Positions 16,658 to 25,254 of a DNA stretch of 64,000 nt are shown here, one piece after another. Numbering within the stretch: the stretch's first letter is position 1; the number at the start of each line of letters is the position of its first letter. This DNA comes from Stigmatella aurantiaca DW4/3-1 (lineage in GTDB: Bacteria > Myxococcota > Myxococcia > Myxococcales > Myxococcaceae). Below the pieces are notes generated by a model. It saw only the letters and a program-made list of their open reading frames with translations, was not told the origin of the DNA and did not search any database. Both the position numbers and the translations under genes were made by a program. The stretch covers positions 2,189,501-2,253,500 of the forward strand of contig NC_014623.1 in the NCBI RefSeq assembly GCF_000165485.1, given 5' to 3'.

Positions 16658-18649
16658 TCACTCCGCGAAATGGACCACGAGGCCGTTATCGCCCACGGCC
16701 CAGATGTCATCCATCGCCCTGGCCGCGATGTCCCTCAAGGGGCGGTCTCCATCATACAGGGGGGCGGGTGCCCATCCACTCGGTTTGAGGAGGCGAATGC
16801 GCCCTTCCGTGTCGGTGATGTAGACGAAGTAAGGACTCAGCGCCACCACGCTTGTGTAATCAACAACAGGACTGTCTGCCGGAAGGTTCACATAAGACCA
16901 GTTCTTATTCCCATTCCATCTCAGGACGATCCCTTTGTCTCCCACGGCGTAGGCAAAACTGGATGACTCCATCCACACTGCGGTCAAATAGCCTTTGTAA
17001 TTACCGGGAACGTTCACCAGGGTGTGGTCCACGACTTGGGTTGCATCGCCATTGCCAGGATGACTGGAGATGAGGGGGCCCGAATTGGGCCGGTTATACT
17101 CGTTTGTGCCACCGACCAGCAGGAACTGTGCAGCAGCGTCAATCGCGTGGATGCCAAGGTATGCAGGATTTGTCAGGTCGAAGCGCTGAGTGACTGCTCC
17201 CCCTGGGGACCAGGTGTACAGCTTTCCCCACTGACTCACGGCGTAGAGTTGCGTCGAGTTTCCATCGAAACGTCCAACAATGCTCGTCAGAGGACTGTTG
17301 GCGTCAATGGACCTTCGGTCATTGCAGGTGGTGCCGTTATGCCATGCAATCTGTCCGTTGTCGCCCACGAGAAAGACTGCTCCGTCGCTGCGAGCCCAGG
17401 CTGCTTTCCAGTTGGCAGCGCCGCACTGCTCATCCAGACTCAAGAAGCTCTCACCGGCAGCTTTGCGAATGGCGAGTTTGCCGCCATCTCCTGCCACCCA
17501 GACCCAGTCTGTTGGGGTGAGCGCTACGGTTCTCCAGTTGCGTCCAGTAAGGGCTGAGTCAGTGCGCACTTTCCAGCCTTTGCCCATGCAGACGTTTTCC
17601 TCGTCTACAGAGGAATTGCAGTTGTTGTCCTGAGCGTCACAGAACTCGAGGTTCCCGCGAGCGTTGTAAGGATCTTGATCATCGCAGTCGGTGTTGTTGG
17701 CGACGGTACCCGAAGGGGAAGGTTCCTCAGGGCATTTCAATCCAGAATTGGCGCCTCGTGCATCACCCTCTCCATCGCCATCTGCGTCTGGATAGTAAGG
17801 CTCTTTGGGCGGTGCACCACTGCACGCCAGCCCATCGCGGGTGCTGTTGCAGACATATGTTCCCTTAGGGCACGGATCGTTGCAGGTTTCGCCCTTGAGG
17901 GCGAAGCCGTCATCCACAATACCGTCGCAGTCGTCATCCACCTCGTCACACCGAGTCTCGCTATGGTCCTTCCGAGGGAAAACCTCCTTGTTCGAGTCCA
18001 GGCAGTCTGAGTTGTCCTGCACGTACTGAGTGGTGCCCTGTGACGCGGGCTGAGCGCAGCTGGCGAGAGGAGTGGCCTTCACATCTCCGAAGTTGTCCCC
18101 ATCCCTGTCGGGATACCAGTTTGGCCCAGCGCCTTCGTCGATGTTTCCGTCACAGTTATTATCCTGATTGTCACACACTTCCTGGATGCCCGGGTGAAAC
18201 GCTGGGTCGCTATCGTTGCAATCCACCCCGCCTTGATCGAGGGGGATGTAACCATCCCCGTCCTCATCGGGTGCCGCCAAGTCGATCCGGTGCTCGACGA
18301 TTTGTGTTTCTGGAAGGGCAACGGTGCTTTCCTTCCTCGCCAGCACGGAGCCTTCGCAAGAGGAGTTCCCGTAGGCGGTGGCTGTGATGCGCAGCGTCCG
18401 GCTCCAGGTGGCTTTGCGGAAGACTGCGGCCACGGCCTCTGCGGACCCCTGTTGGAGCTGCTTCAAGCTGCTCGTGAGCTTCTGCTGTTCTGGCTCGCCG
18501 CTGTCACCATCCTGTGCGCTGACAACAAGGCACTGGGTCCTGAAGGTGTAGGCGACCGTCAATTTGACGGCGGCCTCTTGTGCCCCTGGTGAGCGGCAGC
18601 TGCTCAGGAGCGACATGGAAACGAGCGAAATCAGAGCGAGCCGAAACAT
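16658..18649 (-). CDS. MopE-type putative metal-binding-repeat lipoprotein
   Basis: 663 residues. A signal peptide with lipobox LSSC at ~18 is followed by a beta-rich domain (~25-135) and then three cysteine/aspartate-rich repeats (~135-355) of the MopE / putative metal-binding type, each with DxDGDGxGD and ending VCDNQDNNCDGNIDEG or similar. The C-terminal ~300 residues have short WVAGDGG, VFLVGDNGQ, AYAVGDKG and IWAVGDNG repeats, which look like a beta-propeller. It is probably an outer-membrane or surface Ca/Cu-binding lipoprotein. Base composition is visibly less GC-rich than the neighbours. It converges with the response regulator across 18 bp. Confidence 0.85.
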   Translation of the reverse strand: MFRLALISLVSMSLLSSCRSPGAQEAAVKLTVAYTFRTQCLVVSAQDGDSGEPEQQKLTSSLKQLQQGSAEAVAAVFRKATWSRTLRITATAYGNSSCEGSVLARKESTVALPETQIVEHRIDLAAPDEDGDGYIPLDQGGVDCNDSDPAFHPGIQEVCDNQDNNCDGNIDEGAGPNWYPDRDGDNFGDVKATPLASCAQPASQGTTQYVQDNSDCLDSNKEVFPRKDHSETRCDEVDDDCDGIVDDGFALKGETCNDPCPKGTYVCNSTRDGLACSGAPPKEPYYPDADGDGEGDARGANSGLKCPEEPSPSGTVANNTDCDDQDPYNARGNLEFCDAQDNNCNSSVDEENVCMGKGWKVRTDSALTGRNWRTVALTPTDWVWVAGDGGKLAIRKAAGESFLSLDEQCGAANWKAAWARSDGAVFLVGDNGQIAWHNGTTCNDRRSIDANSPLTSIVGRFDGNSTQLYAVSQWGKLYTWSPGGAVTQRFDLTNPAYLGIHAIDAAAQFLLVGGTNEYNRPNSGPLISSHPGNGDATQVVDHTLVNVPGNYKGYLTAVWMESSSFAYAVGDKGIVLRWNGNKNWSYVNLPADSPVVDYTSVVALSPYFVYITDTEGRIRLLKPSGWAPAPLYDGDRPLRDIAARAMDDIWAVGDNGLVVHFAE

Positions 18650-18870
18650 AGGGGGCAGTCTACCCCGTGCCTCCTGTGAGGGAGAAAGAGGATGTGCCCT
18701 CGTGGATGACGGAGGGCTGGGCCGGAGGTCTTCGCCCCGCGTCCCCTGCGGCAGGCACCTGATGGGTGGTGCACGCTTCTACACCCGAGCAGGCACGAGG
18801 TTCCTTCCCAGGGCGCACCGCCCAGTAATGTCGCCTCGCATGTCTCCACGCTCGGAACGAGGAAGCGCTC

Positions 18871-20226
18871 ATGGCCCAATATGACTTCGACCTGCTGACG
18901 ATCGGCGGCGGCTCGGGCGGCACGTCCGCGAGCCGCCGGGCAGGCGCTCTGGGGAAGCGGGTGGCCCTCTGCGAGGAGGACCGGGTGGGCGGCACCTGTG
19001 TCCTCCGGGGCTGCGTCCCCAAGAAGCTGCTCGTGTATGGCTCCCACTTCCGCGAAGAGTTCGAGGACGCGGCGGGCTACGGTTGGACGGTCCCCTCTCC
19101 CACGCTGGACTGGAAGAAGCTCCAGGAGGCGAAGAACCGGGAGATGGACCGGCTCAACGATGTGTACAAGCGGCTCCTCCGGGACGCGGGGGTGCGGCTC
19201 ATCGAGGGGCGCGCTCGCATCCTGGACGCTCACACCGTGGAAGCCGGGGGCCAGCGCTACACGGCGGCCCACCTGCTGATCGCCACGGGCTCACGCCCGG
19301 CGATGCCCAGCCTCCCAGGCATCGAGCACGTCCTCTCCTCGGACGGCGTGCTGAGCCTGCCGGAGCTGCCGCGCCGGATGATCATCGTCGGCGGGGGCTA
19401 CATCGGGGTGGAGTTCGCCAGCATCTTCAATGGCTTGGGGACGCAGGTGACGCTGCTCGTCCGGGAGGACACCGTGCTGAAGGGCTTCGACGAGGATGTC
19501 CGCTCGGTGCTCTCCCAGGAGCTGAGAAAGAAGGGCATCGACCTGCGCTGTGGGGCCTCCGTGAGGGATGTCGAGATGAAGGCCGATGGCATCCGCAGCG
19601 TGCTGACGAAGACGGGGGACACGCTGGAGGCGGAGGTGGTGCTGTTCGCCACGGGCCGGGTCCCCAATACCCGGGGGTTCGGGCTGGAGGACGTGGGGGT
19701 GAAGCTGGACGAGCACGGGGCGGTGGTGGTGGACGACGCGTCCCACTCCTCGGTGCCCCACATCCACGCGGTGGGAGACGTGACGAACCGGCTCAACCTC
19801 ACGCCCGTGGCCATCGCGGAGGGGCGGGCGCTGGTGGAGACGCTCTTCCACGGCAACCCCACGCGGGTGGACCACTCGGTGATTCCCTCGGCGGTGTTCA
19901 CCCAGCCCCCCGTGGGGACGGTGGGGCTCACCGAGCAGGAGGCGCGCGAGAAGCACGGCGCGGTGGACGTGTACGTGTCCAGCTTCCGGCCCATGCGGCA
20001 CACGGTGAGCGGGCGGAACGAGGGGGCCATGATGAAGGTCCTCACCGAGCGAGACACCGGCCGGGTGCTGGGCTTTCACATGGTGGGGGTGGACGCTCCG
20101 GAGATCCTCCAGGGACTGGCGGTGGCCTTCCAGTGCGGCGTCACCAAGAAGCAGCTCGATGCGGCCGTGGGCATCCACCCCACGGCGGCCGAGGAGTTTG
20201 TCACCCTGAGCGACAAGCGCTCGTAG
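18871..20226 (+). CDS. gor: Glutathione reductase-like flavoprotein disulfide reductase
   Basis: 451-residue class I pyridine nucleotide-disulfide oxidoreductase. FAD-binding GGGSGG lies at 12-17, the redox-active disulfide is C43/C48 in GGTCVLRGCVPKK, NAD(P)H-binding GGGYIGVEFA is near 175, and the C-terminal catalytic pair is H436/E441 in GIHPTAAEE. The active-site spacing and the LVRE-K-GFDEDVR segment after the Rossmann motif are typical of NADPH-dependent glutathione reductases of the plant/cyanobacterial type; dihydrolipoamide dehydrogenase normally has a different N-terminal signature. It should keep glutathione or a related thiol reduced. GAGGAAG precedes the ATG. menB starts 56 bp downstream. 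Confidence 0.88.
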   Translation: MAQYDFDLLTIGGGSGGTSASRRAGALGKRVALCEEDRVGGTCVLRGCVPKKLLVYGSHFREEFEDAAGYGWTVPSPTLDWKKLQEAKNREMDRLNDVYKRLLRDAGVRLIEGRARILDAHTVEAGGQRYTAAHLLIATGSRPAMPSLPGIEHVLSSDGVLSLPELPRRMIIVGGGYIGVEFASIFNGLGTQVTLLVREDTVLKGFDEDVRSVLSQELRKKGIDLRCGASVRDVEMKADGIRSVLTKTGDTLEAEVVLFATGRVPNTRGFGLEDVGVKLDEHGAVVVDDASHSSVPHIHAVGDVTNRLNLTPVAIAEGRALVETLFHGNPTRVDHSVIPSAVFTQPPVGTVGLTEQEAREKHGAVDVYVSSFRPMRHTVSGRNEGAMMKVLTERDTGRVLGFHMVGVDAPEILQGLAVAFQCGVTKKQLDAAVGIHPTAAEEFVTLSDKRS

Positions 20227-20282
20227 GCTGGGGAAGGGTGGTAGGGTGGGGTCCCCCACCTGTCCGTACAGAGAGAGACTGC

Positions 20283-21176
<894 letters not shown>

Positions 21177-21182
21177 GCCCGC

Positions 21183-21797
21183 TCAGGGGCCGTGGCCGGA
21201 GACCTTCACGACCTGGGTGTCGGCAATCTGGTCGTGGAGGCAGCGGCGGTCGTTCTGGAAGATGAACAGGGCGTCGATCAGGCTGAAGAGGCCACAGGCC
21301 GCGTTGATGACCGCGGGAACGACGTTGCGCAGGAGGAGGATCCGGCCGAGGGAGGCGGGGCTGCCGTCGGAGCGCACCACCCGGATGCCCCGCATCCGCT
21401 TGCCGAGACTCTGACCAGATTGAGCGACCAGGTGGAGCTGATACCCCGCCACGGCGAGGGTTCCTCCCAAGGCGAGGAACAGCGCCAGGCCCATGCCCCT
21501 GTCAGGGCGGTCCGACTGTGCGAACAGAAGGACAACGACGAGGGCGGCCAACCAGGGAAGGCCCAGGACGAGCTGGTCCACGAGGTTCGCCCAGAAGCGG
21601 TCGCTCCGTTCCGCCAGGAAGGACATTCGCCCGATGCAGAGGGAGCAATACTCCAGACCATCGCCGCCCACCCGGCGGCATTGTCCACACGCGTAGCTGC
21701 CGCAGCGAGAGCACACGGTACTGGCGGAGCGCGTGGAGTGTTGGGCACACCGGGCTCCCTGCGGCTGGACACCGGACTCATTCCACTGAGGCTCCAT
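21183..21797 (-). CDS. RDD family membrane protein with N-terminal zinc-ribbon-like domain
   Basis: 204 residues. The N-terminal ~65 residues carry a cysteine/histidine cluster (CAQH, CSRCGSYACGQC, CSLC) that looks like a B-box or treble-clef zinc site. The rest is an RDD domain with membrane helices at ~80-100, ~107-127 and near the C-terminus, with the family's R-x-x-A-x-x-x-D start (RFWANLVDQ) and GQSLGKRMRGIRVV. RDD proteins include putative ion exchangers, but most are uncharacterised. The start was placed at the ATG before the cysteine cluster. It is the last gene of a minus-strand run and converges with menB across 6 bp. Confidence 0.75.
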   Translation of the reverse strand: MEPQWNESGVQPQGARCAQHSTRSASTVCSRCGSYACGQCRRVGGDGLEYCSLCIGRMSFLAERSDRFWANLVDQLVLGLPWLAALVVVLLFAQSDRPDRGMGLALFLALGGTLAVAGYQLHLVAQSGQSLGKRMRGIRVVRSDGSPASLGRILLLRNVVPAVINAACGLFSLIDALFIFQNDRRCLHDQIADTQVVKVSGHGP

Positions 21798-21855
21798 GGG
21801 CGCATCTTTCCGCACGGAAAGGGCCGGCGTCCATCTCCTCCGGTGGCCGAGGGCG

Positions 21856-22269
21856 TCAGCCCAGCACGGAGACGGTGACGCGGCGGCGGTGCGGGGAGGT
21901 CCGGTGTTCCCACACGTAGAGCCCTTGCCAGGTGCCCAGCTTCGCCTCGCCATCCTGAATGGGAATGCTCAGCGAGTTCTGGGTCAGCACCGTGCGAACG
22001 TGCGCGGGCATGTCGTCGGGCCCCTCCGCGTCATGTTGGAAGAGCGGGTCTCCGTCCTTCACCAGCCGTGCGAAGAACGCCTCCAGGTCCTTGCGCACGT
22101 CCGGGTCGGCGTTCTCGCAGAGAATGAGGGAGGCGCTGGTGTGGTGCAGGAACACGGTGCACAGGCCCTGACGGGCCCCGCTGGTGGCCACGGCCTGTTG
22201 CACCTCGGCGGTGATGTCATGAAACCCCCGCCCCCGGGTGGACACCGTCAGCTCTCGCGCATGGTACAC
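21856..22269 (-). CDS. YjbQ/UPF0047 family protein
   Basis: 137-residue single-domain protein of the UPF0047/YjbQ family, recognised by GFHDITAEVQQAV, VFLHHTSASLILCEN, the DAEGPDDMPAHVR segment and LGTWQGLYVWEHR. The conserved His/Glu residues are present. Family members have been reported to have weak thiamine-phosphate synthase activity, but the cellular role is uncertain. The GTG start is supported by a very good AAGGAG five bases upstream. It is packed between the esterase gene (13 bp) and the RDD gene (58 bp) on the same strand. Confidence 0.9.
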   Translation of the reverse strand: MYHARELTVSTRGRGFHDITAEVQQAVATSGARQGLCTVFLHHTSASLILCENADPDVRKDLEAFFARLVKDGDPLFQHDAEGPDDMPAHVRTVLTQNSLSIPIQDGEAKLGTWQGLYVWEHRTSPHRRRVTVSVLG

Positions 22270-22282
22270 GGCGGCTCCTTCC

Positions 22283-23023
22283 TCAGCGGGCCGGGAGTCG
22301 CGCCACGAGGAAGTCCGCCAGCTTCTCGAGCTCCTCGGGGGCGATGGTGTGGGGCCCATCGAAAGGTAGGAACTCCACCGCGAGCCCTGCTTGGGTCAGC
22401 AGGTCGCGCAGGCGCTCGGCCCCCTGGAAGGGCAGCACGGCGTCGGACCGTCCGTGGCCCTGGAACACGGGCAGACCCTTGCGGTTCGCGGCCCGGGCCT
22501 TCCACTCCGTTTGCGCGATGGGCGCCCCGGACAGGATGCACAGGCCCGCGGGGGCCTCTTCCAGGCGCAGCGTCACATCCGTCGTCACCATGCTGCCCTG
22601 GCTGAAGCCTCCCAGGACGATGCGGCCGTAGGGCAGCTTCGTCGCCGCCGACAAGGCGGAGACCACGCCCATCACCGCCCGCCGGGCAGCGGGCAGCCCT
22701 TCGGGCACCGCGAGCGAATACTCGTCCCAGTTGCGTTGCTGGCCCATCAGCACTTCCTGGGGCAGGTGGAACCAGGCGCGGGCTCCGGGCATGCCCATCG
22801 AGGCCAGCGTCAACGGGGCGCCGGGGAAGACGAAGCGCACGTGCTGCGCCAGCTCGGGACGCAGGTTCATCAGCTCCGGTGCCAGGGGGACCAGGTCCGT
22901 GGCGGGGGCCCCGAACCCATGGCACAGGATGACGGCGAGCTCGGGGGGGGCCCCGTCCGGCAGGGCATCCACCACCTGGCAGTCCAGCTCGCCGAGCCGT
23001 GTCGAGATGCGTCGCATGGCCAT
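22283..23023 (-). CDS. Phospholipase/carboxylesterase-type alpha/beta hydrolase
   Basis: 246-residue alpha/beta hydrolase of the carboxylesterase/acyl-protein-thioesterase family (YpfH-like). HGFGAP forms the oxyanion region, the nucleophile is S141 in GGFSQGS, the acid is in HGRSDAVLPF, and the histidine is in DGPHTI. No signal peptide is present, so it is cytoplasmic. The natural substrate is unknown: short-chain esters, lysophospholipids or acyl-thioesters are all possible. The start lies only 6 bp after the stop of the cyclophilin gene, indicating one transcript. An internal ATG two codons later is an equally possible start. Confidence 0.9.
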   Translation of the reverse strand: MAMRRISTRLGELDCQVVDALPDGAPPELAVILCHGFGAPATDLVPLAPELMNLRPELAQHVRFVFPGAPLTLASMGMPGARAWFHLPQEVLMGQQRNWDEYSLAVPEGLPAARRAVMGVVSALSAATKLPYGRIVLGGFSQGSMVTTDVTLRLEEAPAGLCILSGAPIAQTEWKARAANRKGLPVFQGHGRSDAVLPFQGAERLRDLLTQAGLAVEFLPFDGPHTIAPEELEKLADFLVARLPAR

Positions 23024-23029
23024 GGGCGG

Positions 23030-23779
23030 TTACGGCTTCTTGTCGCTGATGGTGACCTTTTTCACCACCACGTCCTTGAGCGGCCGGTCCCGCGGGTCCT
23101 TCTGGACGTTGGAGATCTTCTCCACGACGTTGTAGCCCTCGATGACCTCACCAAAGATGGTGTGCCGGTTGTTCAACCACTGCGGGGTGGAGGTGGTGAT
23201 GAAGAACTGGCTGCCGTTGGTGCCAGGGCCGGCGTTGGCCATGGCCAGCAGGCCCGTCTTGTCGAACTTGCGGCCGCTCTGGAACTCGTCCTCGAAGGTG
23301 TAGCCGGGCCGGCCCGTGCCGTTGCCCAGCGGATCGCCGCCCTGGATCATGAAGTTCGTGATGACGCGGTGGAACTTCGTCCCGTCATACAGGGGCCGGT
23401 GGGTCTTCTGCAGGTTGGAGGGGTCCTGCCACTCCTTCTGGCCGCTGGCCAGGCCCACGAAGTTGGCGACCGTCAGCGGCGCATCCTTCGAGAAGAGCCT
23501 CAGGATGATCTTCCCCTCGCTCGTGTCCATGACGGCGAAGAGCTCCTTGCCTTCCAGCGCGGCCTTCTGCCAGCCGGTGGCCGTGGCGGCGGCGGCGGCG
23601 ACTTTCTCGGCGTGAGCTTTGTCGGCGGCCTCCTGAGGATTGGCGGTGGGGGGCGGAGGAGGGGTGGGGACGGCGGCTGCCGGGGGCGGGGGGGGCGCGG
23701 GCGGCTTGGCGGCGGGAGCCTCCTTTTCGCAAGCGGTGAAAGCGAGCAGCAGTCCAAAGGTCAGGAGTCGGGTGCGCAT
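23030..23779 (-). CDS. Cyclophilin-type peptidyl-prolyl isomerase lipoprotein
   Basis: 249 residues: a signal peptide with lipobox FTAC at ~17, a Pro/Ala-rich linker to ~50, a short helix, then a bacterial cyclophilin domain (~78-245) with TKFHRVITNFMIQGGD, GTNGSQFFITT and the HTIFGEV segment. The active-site Arg, Phe, Met and Gln positions are intact, so it should catalyse proline isomerisation on exported proteins at the outer membrane or in the periplasm. The cyclosporin-contacting tryptophan is replaced, as is usual in bacteria. It lies between a hydrolase gene and the esterase gene on the same strand. Confidence 0.93.
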   Translation of the reverse strand: MRTRLLTFGLLLAFTACEKEAPAAKPPAPPPPPAAAVPTPPPPPTANPQEAADKAHAEKVAAAAATATGWQKAALEGKELFAVMDTSEGKIILRLFSKDAPLTVANFVGLASGQKEWQDPSNLQKTHRPLYDGTKFHRVITNFMIQGGDPLGNGTGRPGYTFEDEFQSGRKFDKTGLLAMANAGPGTNGSQFFITTSTPQWLNNRHTIFGEVIEGYNVVEKISNVQKDPRDRPLKDVVVKKVTISDKKP

Positions 23780-23808
23780 GGCGGGCGCATACTACCGCTC
23801 CCCGGGCT

Positions 23809-24789
23809 TCATTCCAGAGCCAGTGCCACCATGGCTTCGGTGAGGTCTCCCGGGTGGTGAGGGGCAAGCCCTGGGATGCCCATGAGCGCGGCCTGGGCGT
23901 GGTCCAGGTCGTCCAGGCGCACCACCCGCGAGCCGGGGATCTCCGCATCCACCGTCGCCACCAGTCCGTCGCTGGCCAGCCCATAGCGCTCGCGCATGTA
24001 GTGCGCCACCGGCCACAGCAGCGAGCGCCGGGAGTCGCGCGAGGTGGCCAGGGACACGGTGGGGATCTCCACCGGGTACGGGTGGCGGCGCACGAACTCC
24101 ATCCGCCGGGGGTAGCTCAAGTCCTCCACGGACCGGGACACGCCGTAGAAGAGCAGCGGGAGGGCGATGTCCACCACCCGGCGCATCTCGGGCGAGGCCA
24201 TCAGGTCATGCGCGACGGGCGAGCCGCCATAGGGGGCTTGCAGGGCCACCACCGCGCGCACGCACGCGCGCAGGTGGGGGTACATCGCCAGCGCCGAGAG
24301 GCTCTCCACGGCGCCCTTGCTGTGGCCCACCAGCACCACCGAGCGCCGGAAGAAGGCCGCGTTCTCCAGGGCCTTGCGCACCTGCGCGAGGTTGGCCTCC
24401 AGTGAGCCCTCCGTGTCCACGGAGACCGCGCAGGTCTCCAGACCCCGCTGCTCCAGGCGGAGTTGGTTGTCCTCCAGGTAGCCGAACAGCTCGTCGCCGA
24501 GCATGCCCTTCACCAGAAGGTACAGGTGACGGTTCGCCTCCGCCGGGAGCACGGGCTCGCCCCGGCGAGCCCGGGCATACAGCTCCTGGAAGCGGGGCGT
24601 TGCATCCGTGGTGGGCGCGGACTCGGCTTGAAACCACCCCGGCAGCCCCGCGCAGCCAGGTCCCCACCAGCGCTCGGCGAGGGGCAGGCCCCGGATCGAC
24701 CGGACCAGCCGGGTCACCGCTCCGGGTTCCGGGGTGGGCGCGGGGACGGGCGCTGCGGAGGAGGGGGGAAGGCGTTCGGATTGCGGCAT
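23809..24789 (-). CDS. Alpha/beta hydrolase, triacylglycerol-lipase-like
   Basis: 326-residue protein with a Pro-rich N-terminus and a lipase-like core. The nucleophile is S157 in LVGHSKGAVE, the GHSKG variant of the lipase elbow, followed by a strand and ALQAPYGGSPVA, as seen in PGAP1/lipase-class folds. A likely catalytic His is in the C-terminal DDLDHAQAALMG. No clear signal peptide or membrane segment is present. The substrate is unknown. The ATG chosen starts MPQSERL; an in-frame upstream ATG lies in the divergent promoter gap. It is the first gene of the minus-strand run and is divergent from speD across 78 bp. Confidence 0.8.
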   Translation of the reverse strand: MPQSERLPPSSAAPVPAPTPEPGAVTRLVRSIRGLPLAERWWGPGCAGLPGWFQAESAPTTDATPRFQELYARARRGEPVLPAEANRHLYLLVKGMLGDELFGYLEDNQLRLEQRGLETCAVSVDTEGSLEANLAQVRKALENAAFFRRSVVLVGHSKGAVESLSALAMYPHLRACVRAVVALQAPYGGSPVAHDLMASPEMRRVVDIALPLLFYGVSRSVEDLSYPRRMEFVRRHPYPVEIPTVSLATSRDSRRSLLWPVAHYMRERYGLASDGLVATVDAEIPGSRVVRLDDLDHAQAALMGIPGLAPHHPGDLTEAMVALALE

Positions 24790-24867
24790 GGCCCGGATCG
24801 TACCGGCCCAGGACCCACATTCACCAACCACCCCCCCCGGAAGGCATGGCCCTCCGGGGCTGCCCCC

Positions 24868-25254
24868 GTGTTAGAAAGTCACGGGTCAGGGGAGGACTGG
24901 ACGCTGACGACGGGACAAGAATGGCTGGTGGATGTGAGCGGCTGCTCGCCCGAGCGGCTCAAGAGCCTCGCCGTGCTCGCCGCCCTTTTCGAGGAGCTCA
25001 TCGTCCTGATGGAACTCAAGGTGGTGGGACAGCCCCAGTGGCATGTGTTTCCAGAACCCGGAGGCATCACCGGGTTGACCTTGTTGGCCGAGAGCCACCT
25101 GTCCATCCACACGTTCCCGGAGCATGGCTTCGCCGCGCTCAACGTCTACTGCTGCCGGACGCGGGCGTGCCCCGACTTCCCGGCGCTGCTGGCCCGGCAC
25201 CTGGGCGCGCAGTCCAGCCACGTGCGTGAACTGGTACGGGGGGTGAAGGCGTGA
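24868..25254 (+). CDS. speD: S-adenosylmethionine decarboxylase proenzyme (SpeD/SpeH)
   Basis: 128-residue pyruvoyl-dependent AdoMet decarboxylase of the small bacterial/archaeal class. It self-cleaves at the Glu-Ser bond in TLLAESHLSIHTFPEHG, making S76 the pyruvoyl group; H81 and the cysteine at 95 or 96 (LNVYCC) fit the processing and catalytic residues. The product, decarboxylated AdoMet, donates aminopropyl groups to polyamines. The N-terminus starts at a GTG with only a weak ribosome site and has ~14 extra residues before the conserved VDVSGCSPERL, so the start is uncertain. The stop overlaps the GTG of the DUF4178 gene. An aminopropyltransferase is encoded four genes on. Confidence 0.92.
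   Translation: MLESHGSGEDWTLTTGQEWLVDVSGCSPERLKSLAVLAALFEELIVLMELKVVGQPQWHVFPEPGGITGLTLLAESHLSIHTFPEHGFAALNVYCCRTRACPDFPALLARHLGAQSSHVRELVRGVKA

Noticed and set aside
18650-18870. Intergenic stretch between the MopE lipoprotein and the reductase genes checked for small genes or RNAs
   Set aside because: No coding frame with a ribosome site, terminator-like hairpin or strong promoter was seen apart from the reductase ribosome site.
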